NCBI GenBank assembly: GCA_023052935.1 | Contig: CM041298.1 | Coordinates: forward strand, 20,742,871-20,806,870 | DNA length: 64,000 nucleotides | Direction of reading: 5' to 3' | Source of the DNA: Piezodorus guildinii | Lineage: Eukaryota > Arthropoda > Insecta > Hemiptera > Pentatomidae | Shown here: one piece after another, positions 30,787-43,195 of the stretch | How the letters are laid out: each line of letters opens with the position of its first letter | Position numbering within the stretch: position 1 is the stretch's first letter | Position numbers and translations under genes: made by a program | The notes under the pieces: model-generated | The model's database searches: none | Told to the model about the DNA's origin: nothing | What the model saw: the letters and a program-made list of their open reading frames with translations, nothing else

Positions 30787-31857
30787 TTTTTTTTTATTTA
30801 AACATATTTATTGGTACTTACAACTGTATTATTAAATACAACAAGTAAATGTGGTGGACATAGTAAACTGACATGAAATACATAAAGAGACGCCACCCAT
30901 TGGCAGCACTATAAAAATATTTTAAACTAGAAGGTCTCGGGGTCATCTTGTTTTTAGACGCCTTGGAGGATTCTCAGGAATTGAAGAGGATGATAGCATA
31001 GAAACTAGTGAATAAGAGTGGAAATGGAGTTTTTCATGGAATGATTGATACCTGGTTCGGGCTAATTCAGTAACATATAGGATATCAAGGTCTTTAGGGA
31101 TAAGCTTATTCGTGACAAGGTAAGGAGGATGAAGGATTTTGGATTGTAAGGATTGGATACGAGAAGAATTCGATGGTTTAGTAGAGCCCCATAGCTCTAC
31201 TCCGTAAGTCCATATCGGTCTTATGATGATATTAATACGTTTTTTGTAATTAAGTGGATGGTTGGAGCGTTTGTCCAAAAAGTGTTGTAGTAGTCGAAAA
31301 CGTCGAGCAGTTTCTTGTCGTTTCAGTCTTGTTTGTATGGGGATTCCATGTCAGACGATTGTCAAGGTAGAGTCCTAGGTATCGAATCTGTTCAATAGGG
31401 GCTAGTGGAGTGTCATTAAAGGATACTGTAGGGCAGGAAGTCATGGGTTTACGACGAAGGGTAAATGTTATCTGGTGGGATTTGTTAGAATTCATTTCAA
31501 TCCTCCAATTCTGGTACCATACTTCAAGGTCTCGGATGTGGGATTGAAGAGTGTGGGAGGCTGTAACAGGATCATTATCTACTGATAGCACACACGTGTC
31601 ATCAGCATAGGTAAAAAGGAAAGTGTTTGGATGGGTTGGGATATCAGCTGTATAGACTGCATAAACAACGGGTTCTAGGATGCTACCTTCAGGAACACCA
31701 GCATATTGAGAAAGCAGGGAGGAATAGAAACTATTGTGATTTATTTTAATAGATCTATCAGCGAGGTAGGTTTGGATAATTAGAAAATATGTAGGAGGGA
31801 GGAATAGACGGAGCTTGAGTGGTCGGGTTGCGCGACTCGGTTAAAGACAATTTAAAT
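30787..31857 (-). pseudogene. Jockey-like LINE, 5'-truncated, RT domain
   Basis: Reading on the minus strand from about 31850: 'AFNRVA', a frameshift, 'TYLADRSIKIN', 'AGVPEGSILEPVVYAVYTADIPTHP', the catalytic 'YADDTC', 'DLEVWYQNWRIEMNSNKS', 'IRYLGLYLDNRLTW', then 'IIRPIWTYGVELWGSTKPSN' and a 3' UTR ending at the A/T-rich tail near 30787. Frameshifts near 31255 and 31810 break it. The family is shared with 10858-11390 and 18140-19441. Confidence 0.82.
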
Positions 31858-31927
31858 ATAAATTTTTATGGTGTATGGTTCTAACATTTTTTAAATTTAT
31901 ATGGCTTTGAGTATATTTCGGTTTATA

Positions 31928-31982
<55 letters not shown>

Positions 31983-31985
31983 AAA
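31928..31985. repeat. (TA)n microsatellite
   Basis: Nearly pure TA from 31932 to about 31980, interrupted once. Confidence 0.95.
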
Positions 31986-32850
31986 TATCTTTAAAAAAAA
32001 AATGTGTCTTCCTGTGAGCTCTTCGGTATATCTACATTTAAAAAGAATAAATTTCGATGACAGGACTTTTTTATTATTATTTTATACATATTCACAATTT
32101 ATCGTTTTCGAGGAAGATTATCTGTACAGAGAGACATTTTTTGCGGGACTCATTTAGGCATAGAGGACCATATGACTCGAATTCGGAAATGTTTACGATC
32201 GCAATTATTTTCCTTATTATATCTTTCATATATAGGTAAGTAAAGGTAATAACTTAGAATTTTACGAAGGTATAATATCCCTTACTCTACTTGTGGATAG
32301 GGCGGAAAATTGTGGTAGTTGACTCCGTTGGACGGACGATGAGAACTCCTTCGCCTCTATTGCCGACCACAGACCACTGATGGCCTTACCCGACACTCCT
32401 GGAGCTATTTCTTCCTTTAGTCCCTTTGTCCACTCCCTCTGGCAATGTGCCCTAGTCCATTTGGACTTTTCTACTTAAGACAGTCAGTCTTCAGTAGTCT
32501 TAAATAGAATATACTGTATAAGTTTTTTGTTTTGTTTAAAAAAATACATTTATAGCTTTTTTAAACTTATAGACACATGCAAGTAAAATATAAAAATCAT
32601 AACAAACTTGTTTGTTTATGAGATGTGGTCGAAAAATGCGCATTATAAAAAGAAAATTGTCAATGTGATTTTCACATTTTAGCTAACTTCACAACAATAT
32701 TTTTTTTTCTATCACCTCAAACTGGTCAGAAGCAATAATGGCGGTCATTAAAACGCTCCAAATCCTGGAATTTACCTAATTTTAATATTATAAAGGTAAA
32801 TATTACAGAAACCAAGCATTGTACGAAAATACTCATTATAAAATAAATTA
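31986..32850. other. Stretch with no recognised gene
   Basis: Includes an F1-like end fragment at about 32165-32245 ('TTCGGAAATGTTTACGATCGCAATTATTTTCC..' to TAGGTAAGTAAAGGTAA). It also has a G+C-richer segment (32280-32480) of unknown nature. Confidence 0.35.
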
Positions 32851-33300
32851 ATGGACATTAAATTTGCTCCTTCTCTCTATCCGCAGACAATATTTCCTAG
32901 GATCATACCTTTACCAAACCATCCACCCCCAGCTACTCCCTATATCCACAGTCTTCTGCAATTTAAATCGTCAGTCCACTCCCTCGAAACAAGATCACGC
33001 CATTCTGACCTTTATATTCCTATCCATAGAACAAAAACTTTAGATCATTCCTTTCTTGTCCGCTCCACTACTCTCTGGAATTCCTTACCTACTCATATCC
33101 GCCATGCTTCATCCCTACCATCATTCAAGTCTCAGCTGATCCAGTATCTACTGTCATTCAAAACAGACGTTCAACTACAAGCCTGATATTTCAATCAAAT
33201 TCATTCATAAAGAAAATTTATTATTTATTGTTTATATTAAACTCAGTTAATGAATATGTTATTATGAGCCAGTTTCAATGTTTTATTTTATACAACACTT
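32851..33300 (+). pseudogene. CR1-like LINE RT C-terminal fragment
   Basis: The frame gives 'LLQFKSSVHSLETRSRHSDLYIPIHRTKTLDHSFLVRSTTLWNSLPTHIRHASSLPSFKSQLIQYLL', the extreme C-terminus of CR1/L2-type ORF2 proteins. Stop at 33184-33186. It is followed by 3' UTR-like sequence in which an 85-bp block (33368-33452, AATAAGCTTTAAT...) is repeated at 33550-33635. Confidence 0.7.
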
Positions 33301-33679
33301 TAATCTATAAGATGTTATGTATATTACTCTTTTATTTTTATTTACTCTTTTAATTTATGGACATTGAATAAGCTTTAATTTCAGAGCTAATAGACATCTG
33401 TAGGTATAATAGGTTCCATATTTTTGTCTATGTTATACATTGTATCTTTAGCAGAGGGATTGATCGACTTTTAACAGTGTTCAGCCTTATATAGTAGAAA
33501 CTGGCAATATTACCAAACTACTCATCTTAATAAATATTATCAAGCGTCTAATAAGCTTTAATATAAGAGGTGGCAGGCAGCTGTAGGTCTTATAGGTACT
33601 GACATATCTTTGTCCATGCAATACATTGTGTCCTAAATCCAAGAATTGCCCCTATATTACTAAACATTAATTAATTCAT

Positions 33680-33835
33680 GTATAAAAAAATAATGGGTTT
33701 TCCCCCACTTTAAAGATGGTCTCCACACCCTAAGGTTGTTCTCCAACTAAATTAACAGAATAAATAATATTCTGCCACATCTGGGACGTGATAACAGTAT
33801 ACTAGTGCTCTATCCACTAGACCACGCCGCTACAT
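33680..33835 (-). mobile_element. tRNA-derived SINE, family 2 (older fragment)
   Basis: The minus-strand head GCGGCGTGGTCTAGTGGATAGAGC matches the 48.2-kb SINE. The central 'GGCAGAATATTATTTATTCTG' block is kept. The B box is degraded. Confidence 0.75.
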
Positions 33836-34244
33836 ATTTTTTATTATTTGTATATTTAAATAATTAATATACAACGTATTTAAAAAACTGTGTTGAATTA
33901 TCTATGGAAATAATGATTATCCATAATTAGGTTTGATATCAATTATTTCCCGAATTGATTACCTATAAAGCTAAGAAATTTGTTACAGATTACAGATCTA
34001 TATTACAGATTAGAGAGCATTCAATGAAGAGAACCCCAAGTTACACAAGTAATCCCAGCCGCTTTCATACAATGACGTTGATGGGCTGCGATTTCTGCTT
34101 TGATCCTCTGAACCTGCGTCCATTTCCGACCGCAATTCAACAGCCGTCTCTATTAGTTTGAATAGCTTTCTATCGGGAACTGACACGTTTTGGTACAATT
34201 ATCATGTGATATAGGTAACTAACCAGCTGAATAAAAATCAAATA

Positions 34245-34953
34245 TTATTCCCGAACTGAAAAACTCTGAGCTTTGAAGTGAAACAAAATCTGAAAACGCA
34301 CTTTTCACTTGATCATCATTTTCAAAAAGTTATCCTTTGACGAAGTTGTCTAAATTCCTAATTTCAGGTCGTAATCTCTTCGAGACAAGACGGGAGAATG
34401 TGGTGGGTGCGGAAGAACTTCTGCCGCTCAGTGAGATCATGAGGTACCCATGTATCGAGCTTTTTACATTCTCAATACACTTTAAATGTCTGGAAACGGT
34501 AGATGCACTTGCATTTAGTTGTGCTGAGAGTCCTTTAACTGTTTGTAGGGGTTTCCTTCTACTGTATGTTTGAGGACACAGTTGTCTATTACGGACGGAG
34601 GTCTTCCTCGGGGCGAGTTTTCAAAGTTGGTATCTCCAGCTGAAAATTTAGCAAACCAACGGCGAATGGTCCGTTTATTAACACTACCTTCCCCAAACGC
34701 TGGAAAATATTTCTAGCGGCCTCAGCTGCTTTTAAAAGATTTTTAAAATCGCGTGTTTCCATGTTCATATTTGGTAGGTGTACTAAAAAGTGGGTTATTG
34801 CTTGGGAAGCTAATGTTTATAATACAAAGGTAGAGGATTAGTAACTGTTTACTTTAAATATGTAAACATTCGGAAGAAAACACCAGAGACCTGCTAAATC
34901 CTTTAAGTATTTTAGAAACTATAAAAACGGACATTTCATGTGATACAACCCAA
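34245..34953 (-). mobile_element. Internally deleted mariner (copy 3), 3'-truncated
   Basis: Right end TGATACAACCCAA before TA at 34954-55. Minus-strand transposase pieces: the N-terminal HTH region (with NERTIRRWFAKFS-like sequence around 34650-34690) and, past a deletion joining near 34425, 'EVLPHPP'-like and C-terminal sequence. The low-coordinate TIR is missing. This deletion is larger than in copies 1 and 2. Not functional. Confidence 0.75.
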
Positions 34954-35297
34954 TATTTAGAGACAAGGTCCTCTAAGAAAAGCATATATAAACAAAATAA
35001 TATTCAACACTAGCCAGAGACAATAACATATCTGAAAATAATTATAATTATAATATATACAGGGAGTCTTATAAATGCCTTGTCGTATTATAGGAGCAGA
35101 TACTATACCCTATGTTGAACAAATAATGTCATAAGACCCATAGTCCGATTATCAACGGGTGTGGAGGGGAATCAAAGTTTTCATGTTTTGCTTTTCTCTA
35201 TGATATCATTATAAAAACTCATGTTTAGTTAGGTTTTGAATTGGTAAGTGAAAATCGTGATTTGGGTTAACGAGAAATTTTTAATATAAATTGTAAT

Positions 35298-36044
35298 AAA
35301 AAAAATCTATTGCAGGCAACACATGACTTTCCCTTACCTGCGTTTTTAAAATAGATTAAAGAATTTTCAAATACAGTAAGAGATAAAAATAATTGAAACC
35401 AGTTAAGAATCAATTAAATGGAATTTCATTAGAAACATGTGTTTTATTAAAAAATCTATTATATTATAATCTAAAATAATCAGTTAGTTTTTTCGGCCTT
35501 TCATCACTCTCCATTAACTTTTACAAGTTTGTGTAAGAAATAATATATTTTTTTTAATCTTTAGCATTCAAACGGTATATATTACTGTCCTTAAGTTTAA
35601 AAACAAAAAAATGCATTAAAAAATATGTTTTCAGTTTTCTCCTTTAGTTGTTTTTCAAATTTGGACAACTTACATATTTAGCGATTATTTATCAATGCTA
35701 AAAAGATCATATGGTTATTTTTATAGAATCTTCAAAATTAAAGGTACTTTAGAGAAAGAAAATTTAAAATATCGGCATTTAAGACCTGTCAGACAATTTT
35801 AATGAGAATAAAGCCAAGGTTTTGTAACGTCTCGGGCGTATAGTTGGCTTAAATATGAAATATCAGTTTCATAGCACTTTCCGTTTCCATCCGGAAGTTA
35901 CCACACACACAGACCTTTTTGCGTGACTTGGTTATTTGCACTCAGGGGACCCTAAAACGTGTATTTCCGTTGAAAACTGGAATTCGAAAATGTTCACGAT
36001 CGCAATACTTTCCCTTACTATATATAGTAAGTGAAAGTAAAAAT
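35298..36044 (-). repeat. F1 repeat (copy h)
   Basis: Minus-orientation copy from AAAATCTATTGCAGGCAACAC to TAGTAAGTGAAAGTAAAAAT. It lacks part of the middle ('TTTTGCACC' block). Confidence 0.75.
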
Positions 36045-36189
36045 AACATTAAAACTATAATTGTTTGTACTTTGTAAATAGTTATAATTGTAAATTTGTA
36101 AAGATAGCAAGAATTACGATATTGGACTTTTCTATCAAAATAAGGAAATAAATCGTGAACGTGAGTTTAAGAAACCAACGCTTACAAAT

Positions 36190-36410
36190 GGCTCTACACG
36201 CATTTAATTAAGTTTTGAAAAGTCATCAGTATTTTGGTCATTATAACAGGCTCTACAACCCTGTTCGGATCTTCGCCGCGTCAAGTCGTTGCCTCCATTC
36301 TCCTCTGTCCTGGGCCAGATTTTCGTTTTCCTTGATAACAAATGGCTTCTTAAGGTGATTCGCCTCTGTACCTCTGGGCTGGGTTTATTATCCGCACACA
36401 CTAATGATCT
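36190..36410 (-). pseudogene. LINE ORF2 extreme C-terminus remnant
   Basis: The minus strand reads 'LAQDRGEWRQRLDAAKIRTG', a common C-terminal signature of non-LTR retrotransposon ORF2 proteins. Neighbouring frames are broken. Confidence 0.5.
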
Positions 36411-36799
36411 AGGTACACAAACTGTTAAACACTTTCAACTGTGTGCTCTCCAAACGTGATAGTAGGTGATGGTGGCAATAGAGGTGTTAACGCCACTTTT
36501 ACCAGTATATTTATTCTAAATTCCTCACAAACTTTGAACAAATACTTTTATCAAGAATTCATTGATTAGGCTAATAAGAGAAAAAAAGATATGTTCTGTA
36601 CAGTTGGAACAGAGTGGATCGAAAAGTGTGGTTATTACCTATTATTGTGTTTGTTGTTATCTCACCAATTTTACCTTTATCTTTTATTTTGTACCACGTA
36701 TACCTTATTGCTCATTTATTTTATTTATGTTGTCTACGACTCCAATTTATCTATTCTGCAAAATATAAATTAATATCAAGAAACAAGTCCTGTGAATCA

Positions 36800-37610
36800 G
36801 CTTAGCTACCAGGCACAGCGTAAGGAAATCCTTAGGACGACCCCGCTGGCCCCAATAAGGGGTTTGGCAACCATATATCTGGCCTTTTCTTGGTTTATTG
36901 TGAGACCCATATTCTGTCCTGCAGCTTGTAATGCAAGGAAGGCACATTTCATCTACCTCTTTGATCGGGCAATGATATTCACATCATCCGCATAAGCCAG
37001 GATTTGTGTAGATTTATTTAGTATAGTGCTATTTCTTTCTTCACCTGAATCCTTTATCACTTTTTCCAGTGCAAGATTGAAAAGTAGTCATGACAAACCA
37101 TCTTCTTTTATGAGGCCCTCTGTCATGAGGTCACCTTGTATTCTAACTTGACACCTTGATTCCATGATCAATAACTCTGTAGATGGATCAATTCAAGTGG
37201 AATGTTCATTTCTTCCAATGCCTTATACAACCTTTCTCTGATGTTACTGTCATAAGCACTGCTAAAGTCGATGAAAAGGTGGTGTGTGGTGAAATTGTAT
37301 TCCCTCGTTCTTTGAAGCAGGGTTCTCAAGCGAAGATTTGATCAGTGGTAGATCTTCCACTCATGAAACCACACGGGTATTCCCCAATCTCTCTTTCTGC
37401 GTGCTGAAGAAGCCTCTGGTAGATGATGTTAGGCAGGATCTTGTACTTACAATCAAGGAGAGTAATGCTACGATAGTTTTTACGTTCTGTTTTATGTATC
37501 TTTTTATAGAGAGGGATGATAACACCTGTGTACCATTCCTCCGGGAGAATCCTATTTATCCATATCCTGTAGGGAAGATCGCGAATACCCTTGAGCAACT
37601 CGTTATATCA
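36800..37610 (-). pseudogene. LINE reverse transcriptase remnant
   Basis: Minus-strand motifs in order: 'ILPEEWYTGVIIPLYKK', 'NYRSITLLDCKYKILPNIIYQRLL', 'EREIGEYPCGFMSGRSTTDQIF' (37326-37598). After frameshifts come 'FIDFSSAYDS', the catalytic 'LAYADDVNIIARSK' (about 36965-37010) and 'MGLTINQEKARYMVA'. Multiple stops and shifts. The clade is not decided. Confidence 0.75.
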
Positions 37611-38126
37611 GTATTTTCACTCGACTGTACTCTCGGACAAAGAATAATACACCTGTCTCGATTTTTTTATGAAACTACTAGAGCCCTGTATGAAGAAGAA
37701 GAAAACAAAAACGAACGATACTTTGATTAAAAGTATAAGATGGATTACAAAGAAATCCGTTTAATGAGATGAACAAGAAGGGCGTTGGAAAGGGGAGGAT
37801 GGGAGGTGTGAAGGACTTGGAGGTAGCCCTTTGAGGTCAAAAGGGCAGAGGGTGGACATCACATTATAGGCTCCTAACAGCTTTCATCCCACCGTCCTCT
37901 CCTTATCTAAATTTATCACTGTTTTTATCAGGTCTTCACCTTGCTTGGTTTTAATTGAGGCGTAGATTTCCAAAAGGTGATATATTCACTTAAGACGATT
38001 TTAAAGGAAACGTAAAAATCTATCATTTATTTATTTCTGGGCCAATTTAATTGTTGTTTTTTTTATTAAAATAAAAAAGTTGATTTGTTATTATATTTTT
38101 TTCCTCATTAAATATTTATTGATATG

Positions 38127-38527
38127 AAATATATAGTAAGGGGAAGTATTGCGATCGTTTTCAAATTCCAGTTTTCAACGGAAATACACGTTTTAGTGTC
38201 CCCTGAGTCCAAATAATAGGTCCCGCAAAAAGGTGTGTGCGAGGTAAGTTCAGCGCGAAAACTCAAAGTCATATAGAACTTAAATTTGATATTAAAGACA
38301 ACTATAAGCCTGTGATGTTACAGCAACTTTGTCACTAAAATCGAATAACCGGAAGTGTGACTTTATACCTTGCATTTTGCACCTTTTTGCAATTTACTCA
38401 CAAAAGGCTTTAACGATTTTGACTAAACTCACTATATCTATGTAGAATTTAATGGGCTTCAATTTGATGTAGGTTTGATTCTGATTGGGCTTAAATGCTA
38501 ATATATCGAAATTTCATCCCCTAAAGT
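38127..38527 (+). repeat. F1 repeat (copy i), first segment
   Basis: 5' part of an F1 copy that continues at 39384-39701 and 40546-40670. It is interrupted by a CR1-like LINE and a mariner. Confidence 0.75.
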
Positions 38528-39383
38528 AAAACTAAATGCTGTAAAAACAAAAGCAATTGTAATAGGATCCCATCAATTCCTGAAAACTGTTCTAAATATA
38601 AATATAAACCCTGTTCCTATAATCCTATGAATATGAAGTTCCACCAGACTGTCAGAAATGTGGCAGTAACCTTTGACCAAACTCTATCCTTCAAAAAACA
38701 TATTTCCGAAATCTCTCGTCGTACCCTTTCAACCTTGAAGCCACTGTATTCCCTCCGTCACCTATTTTCGCATGAAATCCGAGAACTTCTCGTTACTACT
38801 CTAATATTTCCCCACTTCGACTACTACTGTGCGGTACACGGTGGAATTTCTACGGATTTCGAGATATAAATAAAACGCTTAATTAATTGCTTTGTCCGAA
38901 TAATCTTCGTGGTCCCTAGGTCCGTATCCCAATTTTATGGCAAGTTGAACTGACTTCATCCTTCCAACCGGCGCAAGTGTTTCCTTGCGTGATTCCTTCA
39001 CCAAGCTATCCAATCCCGTGTCCATCATACATTTTTGACCTCTTAAAATTCAAATCCTCTGTCCATCCTCGTCGTACACGCTCCTGGCCTTTAGATTTAT
39101 ACAGTACGTCCATCCGTCACTACAACTCTCTTTCTATCTTCAAATCCCGCATATTTAATCACTTAGTGAATATCCAGGTTCAATAGAATTGTAAATAAGC
39201 TTTTTATTTTATTTTCTTGTGGTCGTTTTTATTCTCACTCAAATATGTCTATTTTATATCAGTATTTATTAATTTGTCTATATGTTTTAATTTAATCTAA
39301 GACTCCAAACCACATAATGTACATTCTGTATATTTTATTCTAAAGGGACATGTGCCAGGATAATAATGAATTTATTTATTTAT
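38528..39383 (+). pseudogene. CR1-like LINE, 5'-truncated, inserted in F1
   Basis: Begins in the RT C-terminal region: 'KLNAVKTKAIVIGSHQFL', 'VRNVAVTFDQTLSFKKHISEISRRTLSTLKPLYSLRHLFSHEIRELLVTTLIFPHFDYYCAV', then after shifts 'FDLLKFKSSVHPRRTRSWPLDLYS'. The 3' end has the family hairpin GGGACATGTGCC (39345) and an AATTTATTTATTTATT tail. TAAAGT at 38522-38527 and 39384-39389 is a short TSD. Confidence 0.8.
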
Positions 39384-39701
39384 TAAAGTGCATATAATTT
39401 ATTAGATTTTTTTAAATTGGCCATATCATCTGATTAGCATTGCTAAAAAACAGGTAAACATATAAGTGAACGAATTCGATATTCAAATAAAGATGAAAAC
39501 TACAAAAATATTTTTTTAATACATTTTTTTGTTTTCGAACATAAGAATAATATACTGTTGGAAAGCTAAAGATTTTATAAAAAAATATTATCTTATACAT
39601 ACTATTGTAAAAATAAACGTAGGGTGATGAGAAGCCAATTAAACAAACTGATTGTCGTAGAGAATAATATAATCGATTATTTAATAAAACACATGTTTCT
39701 A
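39384..39701 (+). repeat. F1 repeat (copy i), second segment
   Basis: Continues F1 from the TAAAGT position to AAAACACATGTTTCTA, where mariner copy 2 starts. Confidence 0.75.
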
Positions 39702-40545
39702 TTAGGTTGCGTCACATGCAATGTCCGTTTTCAAGGTAAAGGATTTTTATTAAAAATACGATATGAAAACGAGATAATTTTATTCGAAGTATTTACCTTC
39801 TTTTTATACACATTTTTCCCAACGTGACACCAACTTTTTTATCCCCGAACTGGCAAACTCTGAGCTTTGAAGTGAAACAAAATCTGAAAACCCACTTTTC
39901 ACTTGATCATCATTTTCAAAAAGTTTTCCTTTGACGAAGTTGTCTGAATTCTGTAACAGGTGGTAATTTGTTGGAGACAAGTCGGAAGAATATGGTGGGT
40001 GCGGAAGAACTTCGTAGCCCAGTTCTTTCAATTTTTGCACGGTATGTTTTGAAACATGGGGTCTTGCTGCCGCTTTGAGAGATCATGAGGTACCCATGTA
40101 TCGAGCTTTTTTACTTTCCCAATACACTTTAAATGTCTGAAGCGGAAGATGCACTTGCATTTAGTTGTGCTAAGAGTCCTTTAACTGTTTGGTAGGAGTT
40201 TCCTTCTACTGTAACTTTGAGGACATCGTTGTCTATTACGAACGGTGGTCTTCCTCGGGGCAAGTTTTCCAAGTCGGTATCCCCAGCTGAAAACTTTGCA
40301 AACCGTTCATTAACACTCCCTTCCCCAAACGCCTTGCAAATATTTCTAGCGGCCTCAGCTGCTGAATGTCCGAATTTAAACTCGTACAAAGATATTACTC
40401 GAAAATCGCAAGTTTCCATGTTCATATTTGGAGGTATACTAAAATGTGGGTAATTGATTGGGTAGCTAATGTTTATAATAAAAAGGTAGAGGATTATTAA
40501 CTGTTTACTTTAAATATGTATGACATTTCATGTGAAACAACCCAA
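39702..40545 (-). mobile_element. Internally deleted mariner (copy 2) with both termini
   Basis: TIRs TTAGGTTGCGTCACATGCAATGTC (39702) and inverted TGACATTTCATGTGAAACAACCCAA (40521-40545), flanked by TA. It encodes the transposase N-terminus (ATG 40425; 'AAEAARNICKAFGEGSVNERFAKFSAGD', 'LENLPRGRPPFVIDNDVLKVTVEGN') and the C-terminus ('KLKELGYEVLPHPPYSSDLSPTNYHLL', 'GIKKLVSRWEKCV') around a deletion of the catalytic core. It interrupts F1 copy i. Confidence 0.88.
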
Positions 40546-40755
40546 TATTAACATCCGATGTAAATAATTCTTGAACGATTTATTTTCGTTTCTAATTTTG
40601 TTTAAAAATTCTTAAATTCATATAAATATTGGAGGTGGGTCAATTTCGTGTGTTGCGTTTTACAGATTTTCTCCTCTTTAAGGTTATTTAAAAATTCTTA
40701 AATTAATTTCAAGAACGGAGGTAAGTGAAAGTCGTGTGTGACGCGCACTGGATAC
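40546..40755 (+). repeat. F1 repeat (copy i), last segment, plus an extra F1 3' end
   Basis: 40546-40670 completes copy i (GGAGGTGGGTCAATTTCGTGTGTTGCG). 40672-40755 is a second F1 3' terminus (ACGGAGGTAAGTGAAAGTCGTGTGTGACGCGCA). Confidence 0.65.
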
Positions 40756-41329
40756 TTTAACATTGAAATTTTCGTCAATTTTTCGATTCCAGAAACACAT
40801 AAGAACCCGAAAGTGTCAAAGTGAGATTGGAAAAAAACAACGTTTCAAGATGGAACTTACGAAACCGCAGGCAAAATATATATCCACATTAAGATTTTTA
40901 TTTATTTTTTTTTTTTTTTATCTAGATGAGTTTTATCTTAAAAATTTAACTTTTTTTTTCTTTCTATAGCAAAAAAACAAACGCAAATTGCGTAAATATC
41001 CCAAAAGCGTAGGATCGTAATTGTGAAAGGCATTGAAACATTAACAAGCCGCGAGAGGGTTGATTTATGCGGTCACTGGATGGCAACGGTTGATACGGGG
41101 TCCCACTCACTGAAATATAGGACCCTTTGATTAGCAAACATTAGTTTGCCAAACCTGAAAATGAAACCCGATTCCTCACTCTATTACCAACTCCCTGTTA
41201 TTTACGGTTCCAGATAAATAATCCTCCATCTATACATTTTTTTAGGGGGAAACTATAATTTTATAAATATTTTTTAAAATTCTAGTGAGTGCATCAAAAA
41301 TATTTCACTTACTATTCTACTTAAAATAA
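40756..41329. other. Stretch with no recognised gene
   Basis: A 68-codon frame at 40763-40969 has no recognisable domain. 41030-41180 is somewhat G+C-rich and unmatched elsewhere in the window. Confidence 0.25.
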
Positions 41330-42222
41330 TTTTACTTTCACTTACTATATATAGTAAGGGAAAGTATTGCGATTGTGAACATTTTCGAATTCCAGTTTTC
41401 AATGGAAATACACATTTTAGTGTCGACTGAGTCCAAATAACCAAGTCCCGTAAAAAGGTGTGTGTGTGTGGTAACTCCCGGGCGGAAACGGTAAGTCCTA
41501 TGAAACTGAAATTTCATATTTAAGACAACTATACGCCCGACACTTGACAAAACTTTTTTCATCAAAATGAGCTTTCCAGAAGAGGCACTTTATACTATGT
41601 ATTTTGCACCTTTTTTCGATTTTCTCAGAAACGATTCCGGTGATTTTAAATAAACTCGCTATATCGATGTAAAATGTAATGCGATTTAATATCATTTAGG
41701 TTTTTTTCTGATTTAAATGGTGTGACAGGGCTTAAATGCCGATATTGTAAATTTTCTTTCTCTAAAGTACCTTTAATTTTGTTGATTCTATAAAAAATAA
41801 CTATATTATCTCGTTACCACTGATAAAAAACAGGTAAATATATAAATTGAATGAATTCGATTCCCAAATAAAAGAAAAAAAACTGAAAAAGTATGCTTTT
41901 GAGAATTTTTTTTTTTAACACAAGAGCAGTAATATACATATGATAAACCGTTAGAAAGGTAAAGATTTTAGAAAAAATATTATCTTATACTCAAGCTTTT
42001 AAAAGTTAATAGAGAGTGATGAAAAGAAGATAAAACTAACTGATTATTTTAGATAATAATATAATAAATTTATTAATAAAACACATGTTCCTATAGAAAT
42101 TCAATTTAATTAATTATTTTATAGTTTCACGTATTTTTATCTCTAACTGTATTTGAAAATTCATTCATTGATTTTAAAAATGGAGGTAAGTGAAAGTCGT
42201 TTGTTACAAGCGCCAGATTTTT
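41330..42222 (+). repeat. F1 repeat, full-length copy j
   Basis: TTTTACTTTCACTTACTATA to GGTAAGTGAAAGTCGTTTGTTACAAGCGCCAGA, colinear with copy g. Confidence 0.8.
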
Positions 42223-42618
42223 ACTTATTAAGTGTATTTTTCCAAATCCAAAACCCGACTCTTATAAAGTAATAAAAACAATATTGATCTGGAATATTTA
42301 CAAAAAAGTACATATATTTCTTATTATGTGTATTATACTATGTTTGTACCGTGTTTATCCAATGAAACTAATAGGACAAAAGATAACATATCGTTCAAAA
42401 TGACAAAAACAAAAATCTAGTGCGGGCAACACACGACTTTCACTTAAGTCCGTTTTTAAAATCGATTAAAGAATTTCGAAATACAGTTAGAGATAAAAAT
42501 GAGTGAAACGATTAAAAAATTAATTAAATTAAATTTATATAAAAAGAAGTGTATTATCAAAAACTCTATTACATTATTATATACAATAATCAGTTTTATC
42601 GGCTTTTTATCACTCTTT

Positions 42619-43000
42619 GTTTTCGAAAATAAGGTACTGCGTAAAATATTTGGTCCGAAGAGAGATGAGGCCACTGGGGAGTTTAGAAGGTTGCACAACG
42701 CGGAATTGCGGAACTTGTATCCTGTGAATATAATTTAGTTGATAGCATCGCGGAGACTAAATGGGCGAGTAAAGTTGTTGGGCTCGCGGTGAGGAGCGGA
42801 TTCCGAGAAAGTTGGTATTCGCTGATCCGACTGGTAGGCGTCCGAAAGGTAGGCAAAGCTTCGATGGGAAGATTGCCTTAAGGCTGATCTCGGGGGCTTG
42901 GGCTTGAACGGTGAACATTGGACGAGTCTGGGTAGACAGAATTTGGTGATATCGGCATCGAACCTTCGGGTTCGGTAAGCCTATTATTATTATTATTAAT
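42619..43000 (+). mobile_element. LINE 3' end (ORF2 C-terminus, ATT-repeat tail)
   Basis: Encodes 'ENKVLRKIFGPKRDEATGEFRRLHNAELRNLY', the C-terminal 'R(K/R)I(F/Y)GP...N.EL..LY' motif of a LINE ORF2, then a non-coding end with 'GATATCGGCATCGAACCTTCGGGTTCGG' and (TAT)n. The same 3' end, inverted, is at 52445-52710. Confidence 0.7.
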
Positions 43001-43195
43001 AAAAAAAGAGGTGTTTAATCTAAAACTCTATTATATTATTATCTAAAATAATCAGTTAGTTTTATCGGCTTTTTATCACTCTTTATTCAATTTTACAAGC
43101 TTGAGTATAAGATAATTTATTCTAAAGTCTTTCTCTTTCCAACCGTGTATCATACGTCTATACTCGTATTACTGTTGTTATGTTAAAAAAAAAAT

